A DNA stretch of 42,795 bases, from contig JBEHWI010000025.1 of assembly GCA_040217815.1 (NCBI GenBank), positions 1 through 42,795 of the forward strand, read 5' to 3'. The notes under the pieces were generated by a model. It saw only the letters and a program-made list of their open reading frames with translations, was not told the origin of the DNA and searched no databases. The position numbers and the translations under genes were made by a program. Origin of the DNA: UBA5314 sp040217815. GTDB taxonomy: Bacteria; Bacillota; Syntrophomonadia; Syntrophomonadales; Syntrophomonadaceae. Below are positions 8,427-16,764 of the stretch, one piece after another. The stretch's first letter is position 1. The number at the start of each line of letters is the position of its first letter.

Positions 8427-9170
8427 TTACAAAGTTCCCAGGTAAAATGCTATTATCTGCTTCCCCCAAATAAGGGCCATAAAGGCTCCCAGGGCCAGAT
8501 AAGGTCCGAAGCGGATGGCGGCCTTGCGATCTACTTTACCGCAGGCCAGCAGGCAGCCGGCGGCCAGGCCGCCCAGTACGGATGCCAGCACGAAGGTCAC
8601 CAATGCCCCCTGCCAGCCGAGGAAGGCCCCTATCGCTCCGGCCAGCTTGATGTCTCCCCCGCCCATACCGCCTTTGGAGGCTACTGCTACGGCAAAGAAG
8701 AAAACTGCAAAGCCCAGCGATCCTAACAAGGCAGTTTTTAAACCAATGGTAAACCAGGCCAGGGCCAGGCCGATAAGGATGGCCGGATATGTAAGGCGAT
8801 CCGGTATCAGCCCGGTTTGCAGGTCGGTAAAAGCCGCACACAGCAATATCGTCACCAGTAGGCAACCGGCCAGTGCCTCCAAGGATAAACCGTAATATCT
8901 ATAGACCAGCCAGTAGCCCGCACCACTCAATACTTCCACCAGGGGGTATTGAGGTGATATCGAAGCCCGGCAATAGCGGCAGCGCCCCTTGAGATATAGA
9001 AAACTCAGGACCGGAAACAGATCCATGGCCCTGAGTCTTTTTTGACATGTGGAGCAGTAGCTGCCTGGCCACACTACCGACTCCCCCCGGGGAAGCCGGT
9101 AGATAAGAACATTAGTAAAGGAGCCGATTAATAATCCGGTTATAATAAAAGAAACATCAAATACGTGCAT
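8427..9170 (-). CDS. pilD: Prepilin peptidase / N-methyltransferase PilD
   Basis: A membrane aspartyl protease that cleaves the leaders of the type IV prepilins and methylates the new N-terminal residue. The N-terminal methyltransferase-type domain has the start GSFTNVLIYRLPRG and the two zinc-binding pairs CSTC and CRYC (about residues 39-68). The catalytic aspartates lie in TDLQTGLIPD (about 115-124) and GMGGGDIKLAG (about 167-177). There are about seven to eight hydrophobic helices and 247 residues, which is full length. It starts 11 bp after the pilA stop with a weak ribosome site, so it is probably translated from the pilA transcript. It is the only prepilin peptidase in the window and has about eight candidate substrates here. 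Confidence 0.95.
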   Translation of the reverse strand: MHVFDVSFIITGLLIGSFTNVLIYRLPRGESVVWPGSYCSTCQKRLRAMDLFPVLSFLYLKGRCRYCRASISPQYPLVEVLSGAGYWLVYRYYGLSLEALAGCLLVTILLCAAFTDLQTGLIPDRLTYPAILIGLALAWFTIGLKTALLGSLGFAVFFFAVAVASKGGMGGGDIKLAGAIGAFLGWQGALVTFVLASVLGGLAAGCLLACGKVDRKAAIRFGPYLALGAFMALIWGKQIIAFYLGTL

Positions 9171-9181
9171 GCATTAAAATA

Positions 9182-9613
9182 TTATGGTCCAACGTAGCTG
9201 GCTGCAGTAGACCATGTTCCATCAGTGGCTGATTTGGTAGCCTTACCAGGTGTAACCGTTATAGCTCCAGTCGTTGCAATAGCAACCGTATAACCTGTAG
9301 CTGAATTATAAGGTGTTTTCAATGATGCATCACTTATAAAACCAGCTGTCTTAAGCGTTGTCATACCAGCTGTGTCTGCTATTGCAGTTGTAGGATTACC
9401 ATTCGATGCTATATACATTTCGGCAGCTTTGTAAAGCATCACAACATTTTCGTCATGAGTCTTGTATTTTGAGTCTTCCAGCATCTGACCAAATTTAGGC
9501 ACTGCCAGGGCGGCAAGAACGGCTAGAATCGCCATAACTACCAGGAGTTCTACCAAAGTAAATCCCTTTTGATCACGTGCCTTTTTGAACAGGGCATTAA
9601 ATTTCATAAGCAT
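9182..9613 (-). CDS. pilA: Major type IV pilin PilA
   Basis: A type IVa prepilin: a 17-residue basic leader ending QKG, then FTLVELLVVMAILAVLAALA with Phe at +1 and Glu at +5, then a compact head of about 100 residues rich in Ala and Thr. There are no cysteines, so the usual C-terminal disulfide loop is absent. The mature form has ten aromatic residues in 126, including F1, F24, Y33, Y44 and Y50, with a gap of 24 residues after Y50. The first ATG was chosen because GGAGG lies eight bases upstream. It sits between pilC and pilD and has a candidate promoter of its own, fitting high expression as the main shaft subunit. Confidence 0.92.
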   Translation of the reverse strand: MLMKFNALFKKARDQKGFTLVELLVVMAILAVLAALAVPKFGQMLEDSKYKTHDENVVMLYKAAEMYIASNGNPTTAIADTAGMTTLKTAGFISDASLKTPYNSATGYTVAIATTGAITVTPGKATKSATDGTWSTAASYVGP

Positions 9614-9682
9614 TCCTAATACCTCCTACATAATAATCTATCTATCTAATTAAAGAGACTTATCCCCCCCTTGATTGCCTTT

Positions 9683-9711
9683 AGCATAGTTATCGGATTT
9701 TTATCCACCAA
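9683..9711 (-). promoter_or_regulatory. Candidate sigma-A-type promoter for pilA-pilD
   Basis: On the minus strand TTGGTG (9706-9711) and TATGCT (9683-9688) are separated by exactly 17 bp, 70 bp upstream of the pilA start and just past the pilC stop. Each hexamer matches the consensus at four of six positions. A sigma-54 type -24/-12 site was looked for and not seen. Confidence 0.45.
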
Positions 9712-9739
9712 CATTTATAATAAATTAACATTTTTTTCA

Positions 9740-10942
9740 TTATCCGACTGTACTTACTATGTCAAAGACGGGCAGCAGAGTGGCGATTACAATGGCCCCT
9801 ACCATCAGTGCCACAAAAATTATAAGCATCGGTTCCAACACCGCCATCAGGGCATCCACCATGTGCATGACTTCCCGTTCAAAGTAGTCCGACATCCTCA
9901 CCAACATGTCATCCAGCGAACCGGTCTCCTCACCGACAGCTATCATCTGGGTCACCATGGGCTCAAAAACCCCGGTGGCGGCCAGGGGTTCGGCTATGGA
10001 ATCCCCTTCGGTGATGCTTATCCGGGCGCTGTGGATGGCCTTCTTCATGACCACATTGCCGGCCACTTCCTCCATCACTTCCAGGGCCTGCAGGATTGGT
10101 ATACCGGCCCTGACCAGGGTGCCCATGGTCCGGGCGAAGCGGGCCACCCCAATCTGACCGATGGTCTTGCCCACCACCGGCAGCTTCAAGTAGAGCTTAT
10201 CCCAAAATTCCCGCCCGCCTTCGGTTTTACCGGACTTCTTCAAGGCGTATATTATAATAACTATTGCGGGAATCCAGAACATCCAGTAGCCTCTCAGGAA
10301 ATCGCTGACCTTGATGAGCATCCGGGTAGGCGCCGGCAGCTCGGCACCATAAGATTTAAACATGTCAATAAACATGGGCATGACAAATATCATGATTCCC
10401 ATCATCATAATAATGGCAAATATGCTTATGATGGCGGGATAGATGGAGGCTGATTTGATCTTGGCGTTGATTTCCTGCTCCCGCTCCAGGTGCAGGCAGA
10501 GCCTTTCTAGAACCTCATCCAGCATGCCTCCCAGCTCCCCGGCTTTCACCATGCTTACATATATATTTGAAAAAATGCGGGGGTGTTTGGCCAGGGCCTG
10601 CCAGAGAGGCAGACCTTCGGAAATGTCCTGTCTGACTTCCCGCAGGGCGGTTTTCAATTTGGCATTGCTGGCCTGCTGTTCCAGGATGTTGAAGCACCGT
10701 ATAATAGATAGTCCTGCCGAGATCATGGTAGCCAGCTGCCTGGTCATCAAAACCAGATCCCTGGTCTTGACCCGGGCAAAAGAAATATTGATTTCCTTGC
10801 TCGATGTACTAGCCTCTTTCAATGAAAGAACCGAGTAGTTTTGAGCCAGGAGGCTCTGGATGACCACTTCTCGGTTTTCCGCTTCCAGCACCCCAGACAG
10901 GTATTTACCCTGGCGGGTTCGGACATTGTAGGCGTATTTCAA
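9740..10942 (-). CDS. pilC: Type IV pilus inner-membrane platform protein PilC (GspF family)
   Basis: PilC is the polytopic platform turned by the PilB and PilT motors. Two GspF domains are visible: the first around TRQLATMISAGLSIIRCF (about residues 65-82) with KAGELGGMLDEVLERL (about 132-147), the second around FARTMGTLVRAGIPILQAL with GEETGSLDDMLVRMSDYFE (about 345). Three hydrophobic helices lie at about 165-195, 215-235 and near the C-terminus. The length of 400 is normal. The start is TTG at 10942, with AGGGG seven bases upstream. It lies 46 bp after pilT in the order pilB-pilT-pilC. Confidence 0.95.
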   Translation of the reverse strand: MKYAYNVRTRQGKYLSGVLEAENREVVIQSLLAQNYSVLSLKEASTSSKEINISFARVKTRDLVLMTRQLATMISAGLSIIRCFNILEQQASNAKLKTALREVRQDISEGLPLWQALAKHPRIFSNIYVSMVKAGELGGMLDEVLERLCLHLEREQEINAKIKSASIYPAIISIFAIIMMMGIMIFVMPMFIDMFKSYGAELPAPTRMLIKVSDFLRGYWMFWIPAIVIIIYALKKSGKTEGGREFWDKLYLKLPVVGKTIGQIGVARFARTMGTLVRAGIPILQALEVMEEVAGNVVMKKAIHSARISITEGDSIAEPLAATGVFEPMVTQMIAVGEETGSLDDMLVRMSDYFEREVMHMVDALMAVLEPMLIIFVALMVGAIVIATLLPVFDIVSTVG

Positions 10943-10988
10943 CTCTTATCCCCTCTCCCTCAATACAGATGCCGGGCCAGGCTGTTCT

Positions 10989-12047
10989 TTAACGAAGGTA
11001 CTTATCGATATCGATGGAACGTTTCTTTACTTCTTCGGACGATATCAATCCCCGTTTATAAAGCTCATCCAGCGACCGGTCCATTGTTCCCATACCGTAT
11101 TGGGTTCCGGTCTGTATAGCCCCGTAGACCTGGTGGGTCTTGTTTTCACGGATCATGTTTCTTATAGCCGGGGTGGCAATCAACACCTCGGTGGCCAGGG
11201 CCATCCCCTTACGATCCGTACGGGGAATAAGCTGCTGGCTGATTATGCCTTCAATGCAGCTGGATAGTTGGAAAGTCACCTGGTCCTGTTGGTGGGGCGG
11301 AAAAACATCGACGATCCGTTCAATGGACTGGGTGGCATTGGCCGAATGCAGGGTGGCCAATACCAGGTGCCCGGTCTCAGCTGCCGTCAATGCCGTAGCA
11401 ATAGTCTCCAGGTCGCGCATTTCCCCAATTAAAATGACATCCGGGTCCTGCCTCAAAGCAGCCCGCAGGGCCAGGGGAAAACTGACCGTGTCGCTGCCTA
11501 TTTCCCGTTGATTTATAATGCAATTGCCATGTTTATGCAGGTACTCGATAGGGTCCTCCAGGGTTATTATATTGCAGGCGCGCCGCTGGTTAATAAGATT
11601 CAACATAGCCGCCTGGGTGGTCGACTTGCCGCTGCCGGTCACCCCGGTTACCAGAACCATACCCTGTTCCTTCAGGGCCAATTCCTTCACGACCGGCGGC
11701 AGGCCCAAACTGTCAATATCGGGTATCTTATCCGGTATCAAGCGGATGGCGGCTGACCAGGTTCCGCGCTGCATGTATATGTTGGCCCGAAAGCGGCCCA
11801 GACCCTTAAAGGCATGAGAAAAGTCAGCCTGTCCAAACTTTTTTAATTCTTCGCGAATTCTATCATTGGGTATAAGCTGCTCAGCCAATTGGTTGGCATC
11901 ATCCTGGGTAAGCACATCGGCTCCCGAACAGGGCTTCAGTCGACCGTAAACCCTCAGCATGGGCGGGCGATTTACAGTTATGTGCACGTCGGAGGCCTTC
12001 ATTGCCACCGCGTGCTCCATCACTTCCATGATATTCAGTTTGTCCAT
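10989..12047 (-). CDS. pilT: Pilus retraction ATPase PilT
   Basis: A hexameric secretion ATPase that powers pilus disassembly and twitching. Visible are the PAS-like N-domain, the Walker A GVTGSGKST (about residues 134-142; usually GPTGSGKST), the Asp box around LEDPIEYLH, Walker B DVILIGEMRD, the His box HLVLATLHSANA, and the PilT hallmark AIRNMIRENK (about 288-297). The length of 352 is typical. It starts two bases after the pilB stop, so pilB-pilT are tightly coupled. A retraction motor indicates dynamic rather than purely structural pili. Confidence 0.96.
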   Translation of the reverse strand: MDKLNIMEVMEHAVAMKASDVHITVNRPPMLRVYGRLKPCSGADVLTQDDANQLAEQLIPNDRIREELKKFGQADFSHAFKGLGRFRANIYMQRGTWSAAIRLIPDKIPDIDSLGLPPVVKELALKEQGMVLVTGVTGSGKSTTQAAMLNLINQRRACNIITLEDPIEYLHKHGNCIINQREIGSDTVSFPLALRAALRQDPDVILIGEMRDLETIATALTAAETGHLVLATLHSANATQSIERIVDVFPPHQQDQVTFQLSSCIEGIISQQLIPRTDRKGMALATEVLIATPAIRNMIRENKTHQVYGAIQTGTQYGMGTMDRSLDELYKRGLISSEEVKKRSIDIDKYLR

Positions 12048-12049
12048 TT

Positions 12050-13741
12050 CTATCCTCCCAACAGCACGGCTTTCATTACTTCTTCCAGAGTGGTGAGACC
12101 CTGCCTCGCTTTTGCTATGCCGTCTTCCTTGATGGACGTAAAGCCCTCCTGACTGGCTGCCTGTTCAATTATTCTCTCGTCATGCTCGCCACGGTTAATC
12201 AGGTGGCGCACCGCATTGCTTATCATCAATACTTCATGAATGCCCATGCGTCCCTGGTAGCCCATATTACGGCACATATTGCAGCCGGTGGCCCGGTAAT
12301 ACTGCTGTCCGGCCTGCTCGGGCATTCCTAGACGATGAGCCGTCTCTTCATCCAGGGTATAGGGTTCGCGGCAGTTGGTGCACAGCCTACGAATAAGCCG
12401 CTGTCCCACCACCCCGGCCAGAGAAGAACCCACCAGGAAATCTTCAATGCCCATGTCATTGAGCCGGGCCAGGGAGCCGGCCGCGCTGTTGGTATGCAGG
12501 GTGGAAAACACCAGGTGGCCGGTCAAAGCTGCCTGAACAGCCAGTTCAGCCGTTTCCCTGTCTCGTATTTCGCCCACCATTATGATATCCGGGTCCTGGC
12601 GCAGGCAGGAACGCAGGCCGCTGGCAAAGGTCAGCCCGGCCCGGGGATTGGTCTGCACCTGGTTTATTCCCCCTAGAGTGTATTCAACCGGATCTTCCAG
12701 GGTAATGATGTTCTTGTCCATAGAGTTTACTTCGTTCAAGACCGAATAAAGGGTGGTGGTTTTGCCGGAGCCGGTGGGACCGGTTACCAGTATCATTCCG
12801 TAGGGACGCCGGGCCAATTGCAGCAAATGCTCTTTATTGCGGGAGGATAGACCCAACTGCTCAATCCTGGTCAGGGCGTAGGACTGGTCTAAAATACGCA
12901 CAACTACCTTTTCTCCATAGGTGGTGGGGAGGGTGGAGAGGCGGAAGTCAACCTCCCGCATGTCAACTTCGAAGCGGAATCGTCCGTCCTGGGGCAGGCG
13001 TTTTTCCGCTATGTCCATACCCCCCATTATTTTAATGCGGGAGACCAGGGCGGCATGGTTTTGCTGGGGAATGGTCAAAACCTGATACAATTCCCCGTCG
13101 ATGCGAAACCGCACCCGGGTTTCCTTTTCCTGGGGCTCGATGTGTATGTCGCTGGCGCGGCCCTGAATGGCCTGAACCAGCATTGAATTGACCATACGGA
13201 TCATGGGCGCGTCATCCACTACCTTTATAGGCGCAGCTTCCCTTTTAGGCAGGAGTTTTTGCTCGGTATGCAGTTCCCCCAGGATTTTTTCCATATTGGG
13301 GTCCATCTGAAAAGCCAGGTTTTGCCGGATAGCCACATCCAGGTCATTCTCCCCGGCCAGAACTGGTATCACATTGAGGCCGGTGGCCATCTGGATATCG
13401 TCAATGGCTTTTTGATTTTGGGGGTCGGACATGGCAAGGGTCATGGTGTTCTTGCGCCGGGAAATCGGCAAAACGTGATGCATACGGATTAAGTTGATGG
13501 GGACCATTTTTATGAGCTCCGGCTCCACTTCCACATTGCTCATTTTAATATGCGGTATCCCCATCAAAAACTCCAGGGCCTCAATCAGTTGCTGCTCAGT
13601 CAAAATGCCCCGTTGTACTAAAATTCGGCCCAGCTTTTCACGGGTGCGGTGCTGTTCGCTTAAAGCGGCATCCAGCTGGTCCTGGCTTATTATCCCCATT
13701 TGAACCAGGGTTTCCCCGGTCATTTTCTTTTGTGCCGACAT
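12050..13741 (-). CDS. pilB: Pilus extension ATPase PilB with MshEN-type N-terminus
   Basis: The motor for pilus assembly. The N-terminal about 140 residues form an MshEN/GspE-II-like domain. Its second motif (KLGRILVQRGILTEQQL) closely follows the c-di-GMP-binding consensus with Lys in place of the first Arg, while the first motif is more degenerate. The ATPase domain has Walker A GPTGSGKTT, Walker B DIIMVGEIRD, HLVFSTLHTN and the zinc-binding CTNC...CNMC set. The frame is open to 13807, but the ATG at 13741 has GAGGAGAGGGAG immediately upstream and matches family starts, giving 563 residues. It heads pilB-pilT-pilC-pilA-pilD; the 282-bp gap upstream, shared with the divergent gene at 14024, contains no promoter I can name with confidence. 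Confidence 0.95.
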   Translation of the reverse strand: MSAQKKMTGETLVQMGIISQDQLDAALSEQHRTREKLGRILVQRGILTEQQLIEALEFLMGIPHIKMSNVEVEPELIKMVPINLIRMHHVLPISRRKNTMTLAMSDPQNQKAIDDIQMATGLNVIPVLAGENDLDVAIRQNLAFQMDPNMEKILGELHTEQKLLPKREAAPIKVVDDAPMIRMVNSMLVQAIQGRASDIHIEPQEKETRVRFRIDGELYQVLTIPQQNHAALVSRIKIMGGMDIAEKRLPQDGRFRFEVDMREVDFRLSTLPTTYGEKVVVRILDQSYALTRIEQLGLSSRNKEHLLQLARRPYGMILVTGPTGSGKTTTLYSVLNEVNSMDKNIITLEDPVEYTLGGINQVQTNPRAGLTFASGLRSCLRQDPDIIMVGEIRDRETAELAVQAALTGHLVFSTLHTNSAAGSLARLNDMGIEDFLVGSSLAGVVGQRLIRRLCTNCREPYTLDEETAHRLGMPEQAGQQYYRATGCNMCRNMGYQGRMGIHEVLMISNAVRHLINRGEHDERIIEQAASQEGFTSIKEDGIAKARQGLTTLEEVMKAVLLGG

Positions 13742-14023
13742 GCTCCCTCTCCTCGTATTACTGCAAACCTGTCTCCGGTTAATAAAGCTGGGCTTTAATC
13801 CAGGCAACCTGAATCAGGCCAAAGCACCTTTTTCTCTATACATGTTATCGTTAAATGGAGGCTCCCACTTAACCAAATACGGCGTCGAAATTTACCTTAT
13901 ATTACCGGAATCTATGCCTAAAAACCATCTAGCCTGTGGACATTCCCATATAGTTTTGTTATGTTGATGCTAGTACCCTCCAATTTACTTTAAACTTATA
14001 AATTTGTCTTAAGGAGGAAAGAT

Positions 14024-15319
14024 ATGCCTTATTCGATCTTCCGTTATTATTATTTTCTCGAAGACGATCTGCCGCGGGTTGAGCAGTTCACTGAAATTCT
14101 GAACAGCAACGACTTTGCTCCCCATTCAGCGGTTTTCGATCCGGGCAGGTGGCATAACCGGCTTCTTTACGGTAATATGATAATTCTGGTGGCGGCAATA
14201 AGTGATGGAACCGAGTGTGAAGCCGGCCAAACCCAGCTGGAGAATTGGGAAAGCCAGGCCGGCGTTAAAAGTGATCTTTTGGCCCGGGTCACCGTACTGC
14301 ATGACTCCTCGGACTCTTTTAACAGTTCTCTTGAAGCGGCCCGCAGGCTCTGCCCCTACCGGGATGTCATACCCTTCGGAACCAGACAGGGACAATTGGC
14401 CCGCCTGGACTGGAAATGGCCGCGCGGGCAGGCCTACTATCTTTATAACGACCCGATGCCGGATAAGGCAGCAAACTTCTTTTCATCTGGTCTGCCCCTC
14501 TTAGAAGCGGCCCTGATCCGTTTGAACATGGTCAGCAACCTCTACCGGGATCGCCATTCGACCGTTGACAAAGAGCGTCAGGAGATGGATAAACATCTCT
14601 CTAATATACTGCATACCCAGCTCGTTTCCGATAAGGCTCCTCTAAAAGAAGCCGATGAGCTGGAAGCGCAGATTCAGGAACTGGCCGCTTCGTATGGGAT
14701 TTTAGCCGGGGATTACAGCACCCTGTCGGAAGCCGTCAGCAAGATACAGGACCTTATTAAAGCGGTCACGCAGCATGTCCGGACCCAGACCTTTTTAAAG
14801 CTGGAGCCAGAGCTTTTAACCACTATTCTACAGCCTTACCAGGAGCGCTTGAGGCAGCTTCAAAAAAGCCAGGAGGATCTGGATAGTTCGAGAGAAAACC
14901 ACCGGGCGGCTATCGATGTGGTTCGCAGCCGGATAGATATCATGATGAGCCGGGAAAATATAGAAACTCAGGAACGGATCAAAGATCTGATGGAGATAAA
15001 TACGGCGGTTCAAAAGCAGAGCCTGATATTTCAGGTAGCAGCGGGGATTATCGAGTTTATCGTCCTGGCCTATTACAGCCATTCCCTTTGGAAAGCCCTG
15101 GTCCACAACGCCTATGCCCTGATCCCTCCCTGGCTGCAGTTTATTGTGGTCCTGCTCTTCTCCTACAACACGGTGCAGGTAACCCATTTGGCAGCCGAAT
15201 ACCGCCAGGGCGATCACCACGTTAAAGGCAAATTGATCGCCTACGGGATCAGCCTTGCCTTAATCCTTACGCTCATCATCGCTGGCAGCGTGTTGATGGA
15301 AGCCAAAGGCGCCCATTAA
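14024..15319 (+). CDS. Unrecognised coiled-coil protein with C-terminal membrane helices
   Basis: I do not recognise this family. Residues 1-185 look globular, with no signal peptide and many Trp/Tyr/Leu residues. Residues about 180-315 are strongly helical and charged (Glu/Gln/Arg/Lys heptads), consistent with a long coiled coil. The last about 100 residues hold three hydrophobic helices (about 318-342, 350-372 and 403-425). The layout resembles membrane-anchored cytoplasmic sensors or scaffolds and superficially the coiled-coil-plus-C-terminal-helix plan of CorA-like proteins, but no CorA GMN motif is present. The start is certain: AAGGAGG lies six bases before the ATG. It stands alone on the plus strand between pilB and the aro genes, divergent from pilB, so a pilus-related role is possible but unproven. 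Confidence 0.85.
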   Translation: MPYSIFRYYYFLEDDLPRVEQFTEILNSNDFAPHSAVFDPGRWHNRLLYGNMIILVAAISDGTECEAGQTQLENWESQAGVKSDLLARVTVLHDSSDSFNSSLEAARRLCPYRDVIPFGTRQGQLARLDWKWPRGQAYYLYNDPMPDKAANFFSSGLPLLEAALIRLNMVSNLYRDRHSTVDKERQEMDKHLSNILHTQLVSDKAPLKEADELEAQIQELAASYGILAGDYSTLSEAVSKIQDLIKAVTQHVRTQTFLKLEPELLTTILQPYQERLRQLQKSQEDLDSSRENHRAAIDVVRSRIDIMMSRENIETQERIKDLMEINTAVQKQSLIFQVAAGIIEFIVLAYYSHSLWKALVHNAYALIPPWLQFIVVLLFSYNTVQVTHLAAEYRQGDHHVKGKLIAYGISLALILTLIIAGSVLMEAKGAH

Positions 15320-15328
15320 ACGTTAGAA

Positions 15329-15393
15329 GGTAACAGAGGGACGGAGGCTTTGTTGCATTGTTAATACAACAAAGCCTCCGTCCCTCTGTTACC
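15329..15393. repeat. Perfect 27-bp-arm palindrome
   Basis: Arms 15329-15355 and 15367-15393 are exact reverse complements around an 11-nt loop. The arm contains ACAGAGGGACGGAGG, close to the GGGACGGAGG block in the hairpin element at 33-201. It begins 10 bp after the stop of the 431-residue gene and ends 16 bp before the convergent ferritin-like gene. There is no T-run after either arm, so it is not a standard terminator, although it could still stop or stabilise transcripts. Confidence 0.9.
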
Positions 15394-15409
15394 TCTCAGT
15401 GTTGCGCTC

Positions 15410-15598
15410 TTAGCCGAGTAGTTTTATGGCTTTCAATCTGTCCGATAGGCGTTTATGATGACTCTCTTCTTCCCGGGCCAGCTGTTCAAAAAGCAGGCGG
15501 CTTTCGGGGTCTTCTGCCTGTTTGGCCAGATCCCGGTAGCGATCCCGGGCCTTTTCTTCAGCTTCGATGGCCATTTCCAGAGCCTCTTTTATCATCAT
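15410..15598 (-). CDS. Small ferritin-like (rubrerythrin-half) protein
   Basis: A 62-residue, wholly helical protein with two helices carrying EAEEKARDRYRDLA and EQLAREEESHHKRL. The E...Y and EExxH spacing resembles one half of a rubrerythrin/ferritin-like four-helix bundle, so a dimer could build a di-iron site. The upstream about 9 codons are open, but the ATG at 15598 has GGAG eight bases before it and gives the natural helix start. It lies 60 bp downstream of aroB and could be the last gene of that operon. A role in oxidative-stress protection or iron handling is inferred from the fold only. Confidence 0.65.
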   Translation of the reverse strand: MMIKEALEMAIEAEEKARDRYRDLAKQAEDPESRLLFEQLAREEESHHKRLSDRLKAIKLLG

Positions 15599-15658
15599 AT
15601 TCATCACTCCAGCCAAGTTATACATTTCATTTATTTATAAACAAACTCCCGGCCGCTG

Positions 15659-16759
15659 TCAATCACCCGGATTGTATTTCTGGGCCAGCCTTATAGCCCG
15701 GTAAACCAGTTCTCGGGGGGGATCTTCAGCAACAACATAGGCTCCAATGCCCTTCGGCAAAATGAATCGCAGGCGGTTGTGGGTCGATTTTTTATCATTC
15801 ATCATCCCGGCGTATACCTCCTCGGGGTTATATCCCGGGAAGCGGGTGGCAAGCCCCAGGGTCTGGTACAGCAGACCAATCCGGTTCAGCTGCCTTTCGT
15901 CTATATATCCCATTTCTAAGGCCATGAAGGCGGCAGCGATGGTTCCCATGGCTACAGCCTCACCGTGCCGTAAGGCCTGGTATTCCCCCAGCATCTCCAG
16001 AGAATGGCCGAAGGTATGGCCCAGATTCAAGACCATCCGGTGGCTAGTTTCCTTTTCATCCTCTTCCACTACCGCCGCCTTGATCCGGCAGGCCTGATAA
16101 ATAACTTCTTCAATACACTCGAGATTTTTCTCCTTGATCTGCTCGACATGTTCCTCTAAATAGCCAAAGAAGCCGGGATCGCAGGCAATGCCGTATTTGA
16201 CCAATTCGCCCAGTCCTCCCCGGTACTCCCTTTCCTCCAGGGTCATCAAACTGAGTGGATCAATTAGCACTAACCGCGGCTGGTGAAAAGCCCCCAGCAG
16301 GTTTTTACCCCGGGGATGATTGACCGCTACCTTGCCCCCTACGCTGCTGTCAACCTGGGCCAGAAGCGTGGTGGGAAGCTGGATGAAATCAATCCCCCGG
16401 TGAATAATAGCGGCCACCAGTCCGGCCAGATCGCCAACCACACCGCCTCCCAGGGCAATGGTTCCGCCGCTCCGGTCCAAATTCCAGGCGATAGCCCGGT
16501 CTATTATCTTCATCGCCTCATCCATGTTTTTATACTGCTCGCCATCCGGCATCAGGCTGACCAGCACCTCATACCCCTGGCTTTGCAGGGCCTTTTCCAC
16601 TCTTTCCCCATACAGGCCGTGCACCCGCGCGTTGCTGACCAGCAAAAAGCGCCCGGCCCGGCTGGCTTCGGCAATACATGCGCCAGCCTTCGATAGGCTG
16701 CCTGCACCTATACATATTGAATAGCTTCGCTCCCCCAGATTAACCTTAAGTTCTCGCAA
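15659..16759 (-). CDS. aroB: 3-dehydroquinate synthase AroB
   Basis: The second step of the shikimate pathway: DAHP to 3-dehydroquinate, NAD- and metal-dependent. The NAD-binding loop is GGGVVGDLAGLVAA (about residues 103-116), the substrate region is DSSVGGKVAVNH (about 137-148), and metal ligands appear in KAAVVEEDEKE and LNLGHTFGHSLE. The length (366) is normal. The start is TTG at 16759, with AGGG eight bases upstream. It follows aroK by 5 bp and ends the aroE-fimT-aroC-aroK-aroB order. Confidence 0.96.
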   Translation of the reverse strand: MRELKVNLGERSYSICIGAGSLSKAGACIAEASRAGRFLLVSNARVHGLYGERVEKALQSQGYEVLVSLMPDGEQYKNMDEAMKIIDRAIAWNLDRSGGTIALGGGVVGDLAGLVAAIIHRGIDFIQLPTTLLAQVDSSVGGKVAVNHPRGKNLLGAFHQPRLVLIDPLSLMTLEEREYRGGLGELVKYGIACDPGFFGYLEEHVEQIKEKNLECIEEVIYQACRIKAAVVEEDEKETSHRMVLNLGHTFGHSLEMLGEYQALRHGEAVAMGTIAAAFMALEMGYIDERQLNRIGLLYQTLGLATRFPGYNPEEVYAGMMNDKKSTHNRLRFILPKGIGAYVVAEDPPRELVYRAIRLAQKYNPGD

Positions 16760-16764
16760 AGCGC

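Noticed and set aside
9671..10453. 260-codon rightward open frame opposite pilC
   Set aside because: It is His/Gly-rich shadow coding antisense to an unambiguous GspF protein.
13742..14023. Possible c-di-GMP or other riboswitch upstream of pilB
   Set aside because: I compared it by eye with the GEMM-I and GEMM-II motifs and found no conserved core; a covariance-model search would be decisive.
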